Positions 1 through 8,519 are shown, counted from the stretch's first letter. The stretch: DNA of 64,000 bases from Pigmentiphaga aceris (GCF_008119665.1 NZ_CP043046.1:5766001-5830000), one strand, 5' to 3'. Notes: generated by a model not told the origin, from the letters alone. Program-made: numbers and translations.

Positions 1-206
1 ATGGTGATTACTACTTCGACGAATTCCCGCCGGGTCAGGCGATTGCATCGATCGGTGTGCCAAAGCCGGCCGAAGACCCGCTCAGCAACCTGATCGACAG
101 CTGGGGCAATACGAGTGGCAATCGCCAGGCGCTGCCACCAAGTCAGGACTTCCCGCCTGCGGGTTCCAACCGTCCCTGGGGCACCTCGGGTCAGGTGACT
201 CCGTAA
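1..206 (+). CDS. mrcA: C-terminal end of penicillin-binding protein 1A (partial)
   Basis: An open frame enters from the left edge (first full codon at base 3) and stops at TAA 204-206, leaving about 67 residues. It begins GDYYFDEFPPGQAIASIGV and ends in a Pro/Ser/Gly-rich tail. PBP1A is a bifunctional inner-membrane peptidoglycan glycosyltransferase/transpeptidase, but no catalytic motif lies in this fragment. The call rests on the tail sequence and on the neighbourhood: a PBP1A gene beside cyaY, a small lipoprotein and lysA is, from memory, a common betaproteobacterial arrangement. A rho-independent terminator follows directly, as expected for the end of a transcription unit. It could also be another secreted or membrane protein with a proline-rich tail. 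Confidence 0.6.
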   Translation, partial: GDYYFDEFPPGQAIASIGVPKPAEDPLSNLIDSWGNTSGNRQALPPSQDFPPAGSNRPWGTSGQVTP

Positions 207-217
207 AACCGGCGCAG

Positions 218-255
218 ACCCGGTGGCAGCCAGACAGCTGCCGCCGGGTTTTCTT
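218..255 (+). terminator. Rho-independent terminator after the PBP1A gene
   Basis: Stem 218-230 (ACCCGGTGGCAGC) pairs with 237-249 (GCTGCCGCCGGGT), with one mismatch, across a 6-nt loop. A T-rich run (TTTTCTT) follows. It lies 12 bp after the stop at 206 and before the 3' end of convergent cyaY. Confidence 0.8.
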
Positions 256-278
256 CAGTCGGGCATCAGCGTCAGGTA

Positions 279-614
279 TCAGCTCAGGCTGACACGCAAG
301 CCGGTATTGGCCTGCTCGGAAATGATTTCCGACAGCGCATCGGCCAGCTCCTTGTTGTTGCGGGAGTCGAACCAGCTGCCGTCTTCCTGCAAGCGGTAGT
401 GGAAACCACCGCTGCGGGATGCCACCCAGATCTCCTGCATCGGAGCCTGGGTGTTGATCACCACCTGTGAACGGTCTTCGAAGCTCAGCGTCAGCACATT
501 GCCGTTACGCTCACCCTCGATATCGATGTCCTGTTCGTCGTACCAACGGTCGACCTGGACCTCGATGGCGTCCAATACCGCGACAGCCACGGCAAGAAAT
601 TCGCTTTCGTTCAT
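279..614 (-). CDS. cyaY: CyaY, bacterial frataxin
   Basis: 111 residues, the usual length for bacterial frataxin. CyaY is a small cytosolic iron-binding protein that modulates iron-sulfur cluster assembly through the IscS cysteine desulfurase. The sequence shows the family layout: an N-terminal acidic helix (MNESEFLAVAVAVLDAIE then Asp/Glu-rich DRWYDEQDIDIE), then the beta-sheet core with LTLSFEDRSQVVINTQAP, QEIWVASRSGGFHY and W-F-D-SRNNKEL. It is transcribed away from lptM-lysA; the two start codons are only 30 bp apart, so the promoters must overlap that gap or lie within neighbouring coding sequence. The identification is confident. Confidence 0.95.
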   Translation of the reverse strand: MNESEFLAVAVAVLDAIEVQVDRWYDEQDIDIEGERNGNVLTLSFEDRSQVVINTQAPMQEIWVASRSGGFHYRLQEDGSWFDSRNNKELADALSEIISEQANTGLRVSLS

Positions 615-644
615 AATTTCACTTTTATTTGTGCGGATCTGGGC

Positions 645-833
645 ATGAAGCTTTCACACGCGGTGCGATCCACCACGCTCCGGCGCCCGGGTGCCGGCAG
701 TCATCAGGGCATTGTAGCCACCCGCCTGGGTGCTGCGCTGCTTGTCCTCGGACTGCTGGCAGGCTGCGGCCAGAAAGGCCCCTTGTTCTTCCCTGGGCAA
801 AAGCCGCCCTCCAAATCCTCAAGTTCTTCGTGA
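645..833 (+). CDS. lptM: LptM (YifL-type) small lipoprotein
   Basis: 62 residues with a hydrophobic segment ending in a lipobox (LLAGC, Cys41) followed at once by GQKGPLFFP, the hallmark of the LptM/YifL family. In E. coli LptM is an outer-membrane lipoprotein that associates with the LptDE translocon and helps LptD disulfide maturation. The N-region before the hydrophobic stretch is long (about 25 residues), so translation may start further in; no strong ribosome site decides it. Its TGA (831-833) overlaps the lysA ATG by one base (TGATG), so lysA is probably translationally coupled. The lptM-lysA pairing is common in proteobacteria. Confidence 0.88.
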   Translation: MKLSHAVRSTTLRRPGAGSHQGIVATRLGAALLVLGLLAGCGQKGPLFFPGQKPPSKSSSSS

Positions 834-2125
834 TGACCTCTGCTTCCATCGCATTCCCCACGCCCGTCGGCGCTCCCCACTTCGCTTATCGCAACGGAAC
901 CCTGTACGCCGAAGACGTCGCGATCACCGGACTGGTCGAGCAGCTTGGTTCGCCGCTGTACGTGTATTCGCGCGCCGCATTGCGTGCCGCCTACGAGGCC
1001 TATCGCAGCGCCATCGGCACCCGCAACGTGCTGGTCTGTTATGGCATGAAGGCCAACTCGAACCTGGCCGTGCTGAAGGAATTCGCACGCATGGGCTCGG
1101 GTTTCGACATCGTGTCGGCCGGTGAATTGCGCCGCGTGCTGGCGGCTGGCGGCGATCCGGCCAAGGTCGTGTTCTCGGGCGTCGGCAAGACCGCTGCCGA
1201 GATGCGCGCGGGCCTGGAAGCCGGCGTGATGTGCTTCAACGTCGAATCGCTGCCCGAACTGTTGCGCCTGTCGGAAGTCGCCCACGAAATGGGCCAACGC
1301 GCGCCCGTGTCGCTGCGCGTCAACCCCGACGTCGATCCCGGCACGCACCCGTACATTTCCACCGGGCTGAAAGAAAACAAGTTCGGCATCGCCATCGATC
1401 AGGCCGTAGCGGCCTACCGCACGGCGGCTGCGCTGCCCGGTATCCGCGTGGTCGGGGTGGATTACCACATCGGTTCGCAGATCACGGAACTGTCGCCCTT
1501 CCTGGACGCGCTCGACAAGCTGCTCGACCTGGCCGACGAACTGAAAGCTGCCAACATCCATCTGGAACACCTGGATCTGGGCGGTGGCCTGGGCATCCGT
1601 TACGACAAGGAAACCACGGTCCCGGCCGCAACGCTGATCGATGCGCTGTTCGAACGCATCGAGGCACGCGGCTACGGCGACCGCAAGGTGGTGTTCGAGC
1701 CGGGCCGCTCGCTGGCCGGCAACGCAGGCATCCTGGTGACCCGTGTCGAATATCTGAAGACGACCGAAGTGAAGAACTTCGCGATTGTCGATGCGGCCAT
1801 GAACGACCTGATCCGCCCCACGCTGTATGACGCGTATCACGGCGTGCTGCCCGTCAGCCCGCGCGATGAAGCCTCACGCAAGTGGGACGTGGTCGGCCCG
1901 ATCTGCGAAAGCGGTGACTGGCTGGCCCGCGACCGTCGCATCGCCCTGCGCGAAGGTGACCTGCTGGCACTGGAATCGGCCGGTGCCTACGGCATGGTGA
2001 TGGCCAGCAACTACAACACGCGCCCGCGTGCAGCCGAAGTCATGGTCGATGGCGACAAGGCCTATGTGATCCGCCCGCGTGAGACGGTGGATGAGTTGTT
2101 TGCGAGTGAGTCGGTCCTTCCCTGA
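833..2125 (+). CDS. lysA: Diaminopimelate decarboxylase
   Basis: 430 residues from the ATG at 833. The enzyme removes CO2 from meso-diaminopimelate to give L-lysine, the last step of lysine synthesis, in the cytosol with PLP. Seen: the PLP lysine in CYGMKANSN (Lys73), HIGSQ near 213, the phosphate-binding GGGLG near 250, [11 protein letters not shown] near 289, and [11 protein letters not shown] near 358, whose Cys crosses the dimer interface. The frame extends 68 codons upstream, but that part overlaps lptM in another frame and has no family similarity; the TGATG overlap fixes the start. A terminator follows. Confidence 0.97.
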   Translation: MTSASIAFPTPVGAPHFAYRNGTLYAEDVAITGLVEQLGSPLYVYSRAALRAAYEAYRSAIGTRNVLVCYGMKANSNLAVLKEFARMGSGFDIVSAGELRRVLAAGGDPAKVVFSGVGKTAAEMRAGLEAGVMCFNVESLPELLRLSEVAHEMGQRAPVSLRVNPDVDPGTHPYISTGLKENKFGIAIDQAVAAYRTAAALPGIRVVGVDYHIGSQITELSPFLDALDKLLDLADELKAANIHLEHLDLGGGLGIRYDKETTVPAATLIDALFERIEARGYGDRKVVFEPGRSLAGNAGILVTRVEYLKTTEVKNFAIVDAAMNDLIRPTLYDAYHGVLPVSPRDEASRKWDVVGPICESGDWLARDRRIALREGDLLALESAGAYGMVMASNYNTRPRAAEVMVDGDKAYVIRPRETVDELFASESVLP

Positions 2126-2179
2126 ACGGGCTTGGCCACTGACCGCTTGCCAATTACTTTGGCGACATCTGTGAATGCC

Positions 2180-2221
2180 CCCCAACCGTCGAACGCCCGT
2201 TCCGACTGTTGGGGTGTTTTT
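2180..2221 (+). terminator. Rho-independent terminator after lysA
   Basis: CCCCAAC (2180-2186) pairs with GTTGGGG (2208-2214) around a weaker inner stem (TCGAACG against GTTCCGA), followed by TGTTTTTTC. The loop side and tail closely resemble the terminator at 39491-39533. Confidence 0.75.
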
Positions 2222-2325
2222 CATTGCGTACGTCCTGGCGCGGCGAGCCATTCATCGAAAAACGTTCACCGCCATCGTATTTCGTTAATTTCTCTCAGAA
2301 ATCTGGGGTTTCTCAAAGAAGAACA

Positions 2326-3831
2326 TCAGGAATTGCTGTTGTCCGATGGCGTGATGTCTTCAGGGTGGCTCAGGCTGAACGCCTCCGTCACCACCTGCTC
2401 AATTCGGGCAAATACATTTTCGGGTAAGTGAGCGTACTGCTTGCGCCGGTTGATCGATAATCTTCCCTGCTGAGATTGGGCCATTCGGATCAACGCGGAC
2501 AGGTCGCTGCGTGGCAAGTCGAACTCGTTGTTCAGAAGCTCAAATGCTCTGTCGTAACCACTCAGCCATGCGAGCTCGCGCGGAATCTCGTCCTCGACGG
2601 CAAGCTGGACCATCCGATGAAGAAAAGCGACCTCACGACTGGCGTCGAAAAATCGGTAGGCACCGCTACCAGGATGTGCCAACACGAGTGGCTCGGTATC
2701 TGCGCGCACATAGTTCCACAATCGCGTGACGGGCTTTGAGAAGCCTTCCAATACCCCAAGATAGTCTGCAATGTGCTTTTGGATCACTGCCGACACAGGC
2801 ACCACGACACTTGGCGGTAGCAGCCCAGAGTGAGTCAGCACATGGTGGATGAGGAAGCGATGCAGCCGACCATTTCCATCAAGGAATGGGTGCAGGTAGA
2901 CAAAACCAAAAGCCGAAATTGCCATCTTGACGAGCACATCGGCACATCGACTGCGGTTGTTGAATGCTTCCCACCCTTGCATGGCGCGGGCGAGATCCTC
3001 CTGGGGTACGGGAAAGAAGGTGATCCGGTCGGCGTTCTCCAGCCAGTTTTGCCGTGTTCGATATGACGCCTCGTGGCTGAACACATCACGTACCACCGCG
3101 TTCTGAAGGCTCACCAGCCAGTCCTCGCTGACCTGCTGCGTCTCGCCCGCTCGGCGCAGCAACTGTACGAATCGCTCTTGCTTGTCCGAGCTGGGGCTCT
3201 CTTTCTCGATAGCAAAACTACTTCGCGTTTCGGAGAGGTACAGATAGCTTAGCGCTCGCTCGTACAAGACTGGATCGGTGACAGACGCCAGCGTTGCGCG
3301 CGCGCGTTCAAGCAATTCTGCAAGCGAAGGTGCAGTGGCAAGTGCTTCGCGACGAACTACTGGGGAAAAATCGGCCGTTCCCAGGGCGTTGTTGCGGATA
3401 CGAAACCGCTTGTCGTTGATGGGTCTGTCAGCAGTGACATACTCGTCAGCGGAGAACAAATCAACATAGGCACCGGCAACCGTGACGTCACCGACAGAAA
3501 GCGGACGCCCGGTCAGCCATTCCCACAAGTGGCATGCCCGGCGAATCGGAACGCTGTTCGGCGTTTGTCTAAATCGAACCTCGAGTGCTCCGGGGTACTC
3601 CCACACATTGAAAAGTGCGTCGATCACTTCCAGGTTCACTCCCTCGTGGCGAAGGGCGAACTCCAAATGACCAAGTACGGAATCATCGATCGCCACGCTC
3701 TGGGGAAACAGGACGCGATCAACCGAGTCGACGCGGCGATTCACCGCAGTACTGGTCGAGGACGGTCTGTTCAACGGCGTGACCGCCAGTGAAAGCTGCT
3801 CGATCAGACGGGCGTACCCAAGCGATGTCAT
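2326..3831 (-). CDS. Fic-domain protein (probable AMPylase)
   Basis: 501 residues. Fic enzymes usually transfer AMP from ATP to a hydroxyl on a target protein. The full core motif HPFLDGNGRLHR is at 314-325: catalytic His314, metal Asp318, Arg322/325. Upstream, SSFAIEK (204-210) has the spacing of the class II inhibitory helix (S/T)xxxE(G/N), with Glu209 kept but Lys in place of Gly/Asn. The N-terminal 200 residues match a Fic-associated N-domain, and residues about 430-490 look like a winged-helix tail. It stands alone with no antitoxin-like partner. Its 5' region is AT-rich with phased repeats. Target unknown; a cytosolic self-inhibited AMPylase or toxin-like enzyme is the best reading. Confidence 0.88.
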   Translation of the reverse strand: MTSLGYARLIEQLSLAVTPLNRPSSTSTAVNRRVDSVDRVLFPQSVAIDDSVLGHLEFALRHEGVNLEVIDALFNVWEYPGALEVRFRQTPNSVPIRRACHLWEWLTGRPLSVGDVTVAGAYVDLFSADEYVTADRPINDKRFRIRNNALGTADFSPVVRREALATAPSLAELLERARATLASVTDPVLYERALSYLYLSETRSSFAIEKESPSSDKQERFVQLLRRAGETQQVSEDWLVSLQNAVVRDVFSHEASYRTRQNWLENADRITFFPVPQEDLARAMQGWEAFNNRSRCADVLVKMAISAFGFVYLHPFLDGNGRLHRFLIHHVLTHSGLLPPSVVVPVSAVIQKHIADYLGVLEGFSKPVTRLWNYVRADTEPLVLAHPGSGAYRFFDASREVAFLHRMVQLAVEDEIPRELAWLSGYDRAFELLNNEFDLPRSDLSALIRMAQSQQGRLSINRRKQYAHLPENVFARIEQVVTEAFSLSHPEDITPSDNSNS

Positions 3832-3837
3832 GAAATT

Positions 3838-3908
3838 ATCGAAATCCGTTTAGAGGAATCGAAATCCTATTACAAATCGCCTGATTTTCAATAAATAATC
3901 GAAAATCC
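3838..3908 (-). promoter_or_regulatory. Phased direct repeats upstream of the Fic gene
   Basis: ATCGAAATCC occurs at 3838-3847 and 3858-3867 (20 bp apart) and as ATCGAAAATCC at 3898-3908; a bare ATCG at 3876 falls near the missing 20-bp register. The block is much more AT-rich than its surroundings and lies directly before the fic ATG (3829-3831). It may be an operator array or curved promoter DNA. Confidence 0.5.
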
Positions 3909-3969
3909 ATATTCATCAAACGATCTGGTGCGCCGAGACACATTGCATATCGAAAGAACGAATCCAAAT

Positions 3970-4012
3970 AAAAGGGCCGAGGCCGGTGCAACACCGGACT
4001 CGGCCCTTTTAA
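3970..4012 (-). terminator. Terminator of the first YncE-like gene
   Basis: Perfect 12-bp stem AAAAGGGCCGAG (3970-3981) with CTCGGCCCTTTT (3999-4010). The enclosed GCCGGTGCAACACCGGA forms a further stem. A/T runs on both flanks make it potentially bidirectional. It lies 37 bp past the stop of the minus-strand gene. Confidence 0.85.
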
Positions 4013-4048
4013 TCTGCCAGCGCCCGTGGGCGCTTCAAGCTCTGCGGC

Positions 4049-5194
4049 TTAGTACTTCACGCGCGCGATGCTTTCCTGGCTGCCCTTCGGGTCCTTCTCG
4101 CCGATCTTCACCGAGGTGTAGACCACGCCATTCTTCTCGTCCAGCGCCAGGCTGTTCGGGTGGGTCGGCAGGCTGACGCTTTGCAGTGACTGGTAGGTCT
4201 TGCTGTCGAAGATCTGCACCGTGCCGCCGCTGCGGTTGGCAATGAACAGACGCTGACGGCTCTTGTCCAGCACCACGCCGATCGGGCCGCCATCGGCAGG
4301 CATTTCGGCCAGTTGCTTGCCGCTGGTGGCGTCCAGCACCACGACACGGCTACCCGGGTTGGTCGACTTGAAGCCCGGGATCGACTTTTCCTGATAGCTG
4401 CGGATGTTGGCCGCGCCCTGGTCGGTCACGAAAATACGGTTGGTCGCCGGATCGAACACCAAGTTCATCGGTTGTTCGATGCCGGTGTTCACGCGCTTGG
4501 CAACCTGCAGCGTGCGCGTGTCGATGGTCACCACTTCGCCCAGCAGATTGGACGTGAACAGACGGCCGCCAGCGGCGTCCAGCACCAGGCCCGGGGCCTT
4601 GGCACGGCCCAGGCCTTCAATCGTCTTCTCGACGGCCAGGGTGCGGGTGTTCACCACGAACATCACGCTGCCGTCGCCGGAATGGCCGGTGACGTACAGA
4701 CGCTGGTTGGCCTGATCGACCACCAGTTCACGCAGATCATGCGTGTAGCGTTCCTTGCCGTCGGCACCCTTGGTCTTTTGCTGCAACTGGACCACACCGA
4801 TGACCTTGTTGGCGTTCAGATCAACGACCGTGACCGAGGTGTCCACGGTATTGCCAACGTAAAGGCGGCCTGCGGCATCATCCAATGCCACGCCAAAGCC
4901 CTTGCGTGCCAGCGGGATTTCACCTTCCACTGCCAGGGTTTGCGGATTCAGGCGCAAGACCTTGGAGGCGTCAGCGGTCGCGCCGAAACCACCCGACGAC
5001 GCCACGAACACGGCGTTCAGGCGCGGGCTGTAGGCCAGTTCGTACAGGCCTTGTGCCAGCGTCTGACGCTGAACCTGCGCAGCAACCGGCGCGGTCAGCG
5101 CCGTGTCGCTGGCTTGCTTGGGCGGCACCTGAGAGCAAGCGCCCAGTGCAATGGCAAGTGCGATGGCGGTAAGCGGGGTTTTCCAGTGAATCAT
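4049..5194 (-). CDS. YncE-like beta-propeller lipoprotein (copy 1)
   Basis: 381 residues from the ATG at 5192-5194. The N-terminus is a lipoprotein signal (MIHWKTPLTAIALAIALGAC, Cys20), which favours this start over an upstream GTG at 5266. The rest is repeated blades of the YVTN/YncE propeller type: LYELAYSPRLNAVFVAS, GRLYVGNTVDTSVTVVDL, RLYVTGHSGDGSVMFVV, RIFVTDQGAANIRSY, RLFIANRSGGTVQIFD. E. coli YncE is a periplasmic DNA-binding propeller of unclear role, linked to iron regulation. Here the protein should be membrane-anchored. A paralogue with the same plan lies at 38213-39373. Function unknown beyond fold and location. Confidence 0.85.
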   Translation of the reverse strand: MIHWKTPLTAIALAIALGACSQVPPKQASDTALTAPVAAQVQRQTLAQGLYELAYSPRLNAVFVASSGGFGATADASKVLRLNPQTLAVEGEIPLARKGFGVALDDAAGRLYVGNTVDTSVTVVDLNANKVIGVVQLQQKTKGADGKERYTHDLRELVVDQANQRLYVTGHSGDGSVMFVVNTRTLAVEKTIEGLGRAKAPGLVLDAAGGRLFTSNLLGEVVTIDTRTLQVAKRVNTGIEQPMNLVFDPATNRIFVTDQGAANIRSYQEKSIPGFKSTNPGSRVVVLDATSGKQLAEMPADGGPIGVVLDKSRQRLFIANRSGGTVQIFDSKTYQSLQSVSLPTHPNSLALDEKNGVVYTSVKIGEKDPKGSQESIARVKY

Positions 5195-5262
5195 CGGGTG
5201 CAGCCTGTCGGGGGGAATGAACAAGACGACGAAGATAACCGATTCACGAATGAAAATCAGTC

Positions 5263-5281
5263 GCACTTCGAAACGAAGTGC
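5263..5281. promoter_or_regulatory. Perfect 19-bp inverted repeat, candidate operator
   Basis: GCACTTCG-AAA-CGAAGTGC, 8-bp arms and a 3-bp centre, about 70 bp upstream of the YncE-like ATG and 170 bp upstream of the IclR gene. Both divergent genes could be controlled from it. No T-run follows, so it is not a typical terminator. Confidence 0.45.
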
Positions 5282-5451
5282 CGGATGCGGTGGGCGTGCG
5301 TGCAGAATTCACTATTTGCGCGATTTACAGGTTCGGATCGCCGGGCACTTTAAGATAGAGGGCACGGCCTGCCGATCATGGCCTGCGGCGCACCCTGTGC
5401 GTCAGCAACCGGACCGGGACTGTCGTCATCAACTTCCCCTTACAAGCACTC

Positions 5452-6303
5452 ATGCCCGATATCGCATCCGAACCGACCGAGCCAGCCATGCACGAGACGG
5501 AGCGCGACAAACCTGCGGCTGCGGAACGTTCATCGCTGTTCATCGGCTCCGCAGAAAAGACCTTCCAGGTTCTGCAAGCCTTCGATGGTCCACAGCGTCA
5601 CATGACCTTGGCCGATATCGCGCGTGCAGCGGGTCTGGATCGCAGCGCCACGCAGCGTGTCGTCTACACGCTGGAAACGCTGGGTTATCTGCGACGCATC
5701 CGGGGCACGCGCAACTACGGCCTGACGCCGAAGGTGCTGCAGTTCTCGTACAACTACATCTGTGCCAACGAGTTGATCGACAAAGCCTCGCCGTATCTGC
5801 TGGATGTCAGCCGGACGCTGGGTGAGACTTCCAACCTGCAGGAACTCGACGGCAACGAAGTGGTGTTCACGGCGCGCTTTCCGGGGCGTCACATGGTGAA
5901 CATCAACATCGTGGTCGGCAGCCGGCTGCCTGCGCTGTTCACGGCATCGGGCACGGTGATTCTTTCCGGGCTGCCCGAAGCGCGCCGCCACGAAATTCTG
6001 GCGGCTACCGATCTGACACCGGTCACGCCGTACACCGTGACATCACCCGAAGCCTTGCTGCGCCGAATCAATGTCGCGGCCGAGAAAGGCTACGCGATGT
6101 GCGTGAACGAGACCGTGCTGGGCGATATCTGTGTGGCCGCGCCGATCACCGATCAGCATGGCATGGCGATCGCCGCGATCAATGTGTCGGTGCCCACCAC
6201 TCGCTGGACGCCGGAGAGCGCGGAAGCCGAATTGGTGCCTCATGTGCAGGTGGCGGCTACCCGGATTTCACAGGCGAAGATCGCGACGGCCTCGTTCTTC
6301 TGA
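5452..6303 (+). CDS. IclR-family transcriptional regulator
   Basis: 283 residues. Residues about 25-90 form the IclR winged helix-turn-helix (SAEKTFQVLQAFDG, MTLADIARAAGLDRSATQRVVYTLETLGYLRR), followed by the GAF-like effector domain with ELDGNEVVFTARFPG, LPALFTASGTVILSGLP and the conserved C-terminal GDICVAAPITDQHGMAIAAINVS. IclR proteins bind small organic acids and control catabolic operons. The gene converges on the minus-strand operon 6363-14261 and is the natural candidate regulator of it, acting at the operator near 14360-14394; that link is inferred. A second ATG 12 codons in (5488) is an alternative start. Confidence 0.93.
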   Translation: MPDIASEPTEPAMHETERDKPAAAERSSLFIGSAEKTFQVLQAFDGPQRHMTLADIARAAGLDRSATQRVVYTLETLGYLRRIRGTRNYGLTPKVLQFSYNYICANELIDKASPYLLDVSRTLGETSNLQELDGNEVVFTARFPGRHMVNINIVVGSRLPALFTASGTVILSGLPEARRHEILAATDLTPVTPYTVTSPEALLRRINVAAEKGYAMCVNETVLGDICVAAPITDQHGMAIAAINVSVPTTRWTPESAEAELVPHVQVAATRISQAKIATASFF

Positions 6304-6362
6304 TCGGGCACCGATTCGCCGTGACCAGCCGCGCCACAGTCACCGCCTGAGAGGCGCTGACT

Positions 6363-7523
6363 TTACAAGCGCGCCAACCGCTGCCGGTAATCTTCTGACA
6401 GCGCGGATTCGCCCAACTGTCTGGCAGCGGGCACGCCCAGCAGGCGCAAGGCTGTCTCGAATTCCTCGCGCAGGATCTGCAGCACGTCGGCCACGCCCTG
6501 GGGGCCGGTCGCCGCCAAACCGAACAAGGGCGCACGCCCCAGCAGCACGGCCTTGGCACCCAGCGCGCGCGCCTTGGCAATGTCATCGCCACGGCGAATA
6601 CCGCCGTCGACCAGGATGTCGAGCTTGTCGCCCACCGCATCCACCACGGCCGGCAGCACTTCCAGGGGACTGGGCGCGCTTTCCAGTTGCCGGCCACCGT
6701 GGTTGGACAGGACCACCCCATCGGCTCCGTAACGCAGCGCCAACTGCGAATCCGCCACCGACAGCACCCCCTTGATCAGCACCGGACCACGCCAGTGCGA
6801 ACGCATCCAGGCAATGGCATTCCAGTCGAGCGACATGTCCATCTGGCGGCTCATCAGCGCAGCCTGCGCCTGCATGCTGACGGGCACGTCTGCACTGTGC
6901 GCCAGGTTCACCAGCTGAGGCGAACCGCCCTGGCGCAGCATGCGCACGCACCAGCGTGGGTGCGTGGCCACATCCATCACCAAACGTGGCGTGATGCGCA
7001 GCGGCATCTTGAAGCGGTTGCGGACATCATGGTCGCGCTTGCCATGCACCATGGTGTCCACCGTCAGCATCAAGGTGGAAAACCCCAGCGCCTGGGCACG
7101 CCGCATCATGTCTTCGGCAATGCGGCGGTCCTGCTGCACATACAGCTGCAACCACAGATCGCCCGCGGTCGCGGCGCGCACATCTTCCAGCAAGGACGTA
7201 GACGCCGTGGACATGGCAAACGGCAGCCCCGCCGCATGCGCTGCCCGCGCCAAGGTTTCTTCGGCCTGTGGCCAATACAGCCCGTTCAGGCCGGTGGGCC
7301 CCACCACGGCGGGCATGCTTTGCACCTGACCGAACAGGCTGACGGTGGCATCGACGGTGCTTACGTCACGCAAAATGCGCGGGTTGAACAACAGTTGTTC
7401 GTAGGCGGCCAGATTGCGCGCCAGGCCGCGCCCGTCTTCCGCGCCGCCGTCCAGGTAGTCAAACGCAAAACGCGGCAGGCGGCGGCGCGCCAGCGCGCGA
7501 TAGTCTTTGATGGCAGGAAGCAT
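6363..7523 (-). CDS. FMN-dependent alpha-hydroxyacid dehydrogenase (LldD/mandelate-dehydrogenase family)
   Basis: 386 residues, full family length. These FMN enzymes oxidise L-2-hydroxyacids (lactate, glycolate, mandelate) to 2-oxoacids, often passing electrons to the quinone pool. Seen: the N-terminal RRLPRFAFDYLDGGAED, PVVG-type PTGLNGLYWPQAEETLARAA, LQLYVQQDR, the substrate/FMN segment LTVDTMVHGKRDHDVRN, the catalytic base in SNHGGRQLE (His275, Arg278), and the FMN-phosphate segment DILVDGGIRRGDDIAKARALGAKAVLLGR. The start resembles (S)-mandelate dehydrogenase more than lactate dehydrogenase, but the substrate cannot be fixed. It is the last gene of the ABC-importer operon, which also opens with an FAD-type 2-hydroxyacid dehydrogenase. 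Confidence 0.9.
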   Translation of the reverse strand: MLPAIKDYRALARRRLPRFAFDYLDGGAEDGRGLARNLAAYEQLLFNPRILRDVSTVDATVSLFGQVQSMPAVVGPTGLNGLYWPQAEETLARAAHAAGLPFAMSTASTSLLEDVRAATAGDLWLQLYVQQDRRIAEDMMRRAQALGFSTLMLTVDTMVHGKRDHDVRNRFKMPLRITPRLVMDVATHPRWCVRMLRQGGSPQLVNLAHSADVPVSMQAQAALMSRQMDMSLDWNAIAWMRSHWRGPVLIKGVLSVADSQLALRYGADGVVLSNHGGRQLESAPSPLEVLPAVVDAVGDKLDILVDGGIRRGDDIAKARALGAKAVLLGRAPLFGLAATGPQGVADVLQILREEFETALRLLGVPAARQLGESALSEDYRQRLARL

Positions 7524-7622
7524 CAGCGTGGCCTGTTCGCCCCAAGGGGCCGACGCCCGTTTTCAAGGGGCGATGAACATAATGAACGTGGGGGCATTTC
7601 CATCCTGGCGGTGCTCGTCAGC

Positions 7623-8519
7623 CTAGACTTCCGAGATCGCCAGTTGCTTCTGCAATTCCACCCGCAGCTTGGCTTCCAGTTCCGGCGCCGCCTGCACCAG
7701 CGGTGCCAGCATGCGCGGCGCGTCCACACCGATCATGTCCATCACCGACTTCATCGGCCCCGGATTGGTTTCCGAGAAGGCCAGGTTCATCAGCGGGATC
7801 AGCGCACGGTGCGCAGCCAATGCATCGACCGTGCGGCCGGCGACCGCCAGATCGTAGATATTGCGCCAGGCTCTCGGCAGCAGGCTGGCCGTGACCACGA
7901 TGCCGCCGCGTGCGCCGGCCGCCAGGTGCAGCGGGAACAGCGAATCTTCGCCGCTCAGGACCGCGAACGAATCGTCCACACCCGCCATCACCTGCAGAAA
8001 GTGGTACATGTCGGTGTTGCACGCCTTCATGCCGATGATGTTCTCGTGGCGCGACAATTCGTGCAGCAAGGCGGGGTTGATCGCCACCCGCGTGCGGTAC
8101 GGAATTTCGTAGATCAGGATCGGCAGCGGCGACGAATCGGCATAACGCAGGAAGTAGTCGCGCACCCCTTGCTGCGTGGGGTTGGTGTAGTAGGGCGTGA
8201 GCACCATCAGCGCATCCACACCCACGTCGGCAAAGGCCTGGCCGGCTTGCATGGCGTCGTGGAATCCGGGGTCCAGCACACCTGGAATCACCGGCACTTT
8301 GCCATCGACTGCCTTCACGCAAGCGGCTGCCATCTTCACGCGCTCGGCACGCGACAAGGACCCATATTCACCCGTGCCGCCCAAGGGCACGATGCCATCG
8401 ACACCCTGCTTGAGCAGGTAGGCAATCAGCGCCTCGGTGGCCGCGACATTGATCGTGTCGTCGGCGTTGACGGGCGTGGGAATGGCGGGAAGAACTCCGC
8501 GCAGACGGCTTGCATCCAT
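7623..8519 (-). CDS. DapA-like aldolase/dehydratase (DHDPS/NAL superfamily)
   Basis: 298 residues, a complete TIM-barrel class I lyase. Seen: GGTGEYGSLS (47-56), the pyruvate-carboxylate motif; Tyr137 in LIYEIPYRT; and the Schiff-base lysine in GMKACNTD (Lys165). Members condense or cleave pyruvate-derived substrates (dihydrodipicolinate synthase, N-acetylneuraminate lyase, 2-keto-3-deoxy sugar-acid lyases and dehydratases). Lysine synthesis is unlikely here because the gene sits in a catabolic ABC-importer operon between the permease and a 2-hydroxyacid dehydrogenase. A role in cleaving the imported compound is inferred. The exact substrate is not readable from sequence. Confidence 0.88.
   Translation of the reverse strand: MDASRLRGVLPAIPTPVNADDTINVAATEALIAYLLKQGVDGIVPLGGTGEYGSLSRAERVKMAAACVKAVDGKVPVIPGVLDPGFHDAMQAGQAFADVGVDALMVLTPYYTNPTQQGVRDYFLRYADSSPLPILIYEIPYRTRVAINPALLHELSRHENIIGMKACNTDMYHFLQVMAGVDDSFAVLSGEDSLFPLHLAAGARGGIVVTASLLPRAWRNIYDLAVAGRTVDALAAHRALIPLMNLAFSETNPGPMKSVMDMIGVDAPRMLAPLVQAAPELEAKLRVELQKQLAISEV

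Noticed and set aside
629..832. Extended N-terminus for LysA
   Set aside because: Overlaps lptM in another frame and is unlike any LysA; the TGATG overlap marks the true start.
6344..6356. CGCCT-GAG-AGGCG hairpin between iclR and the FMN dehydrogenase
   Set aside because: Only 5-bp arms and no T-run; expected often by chance in this GC-rich DNA.
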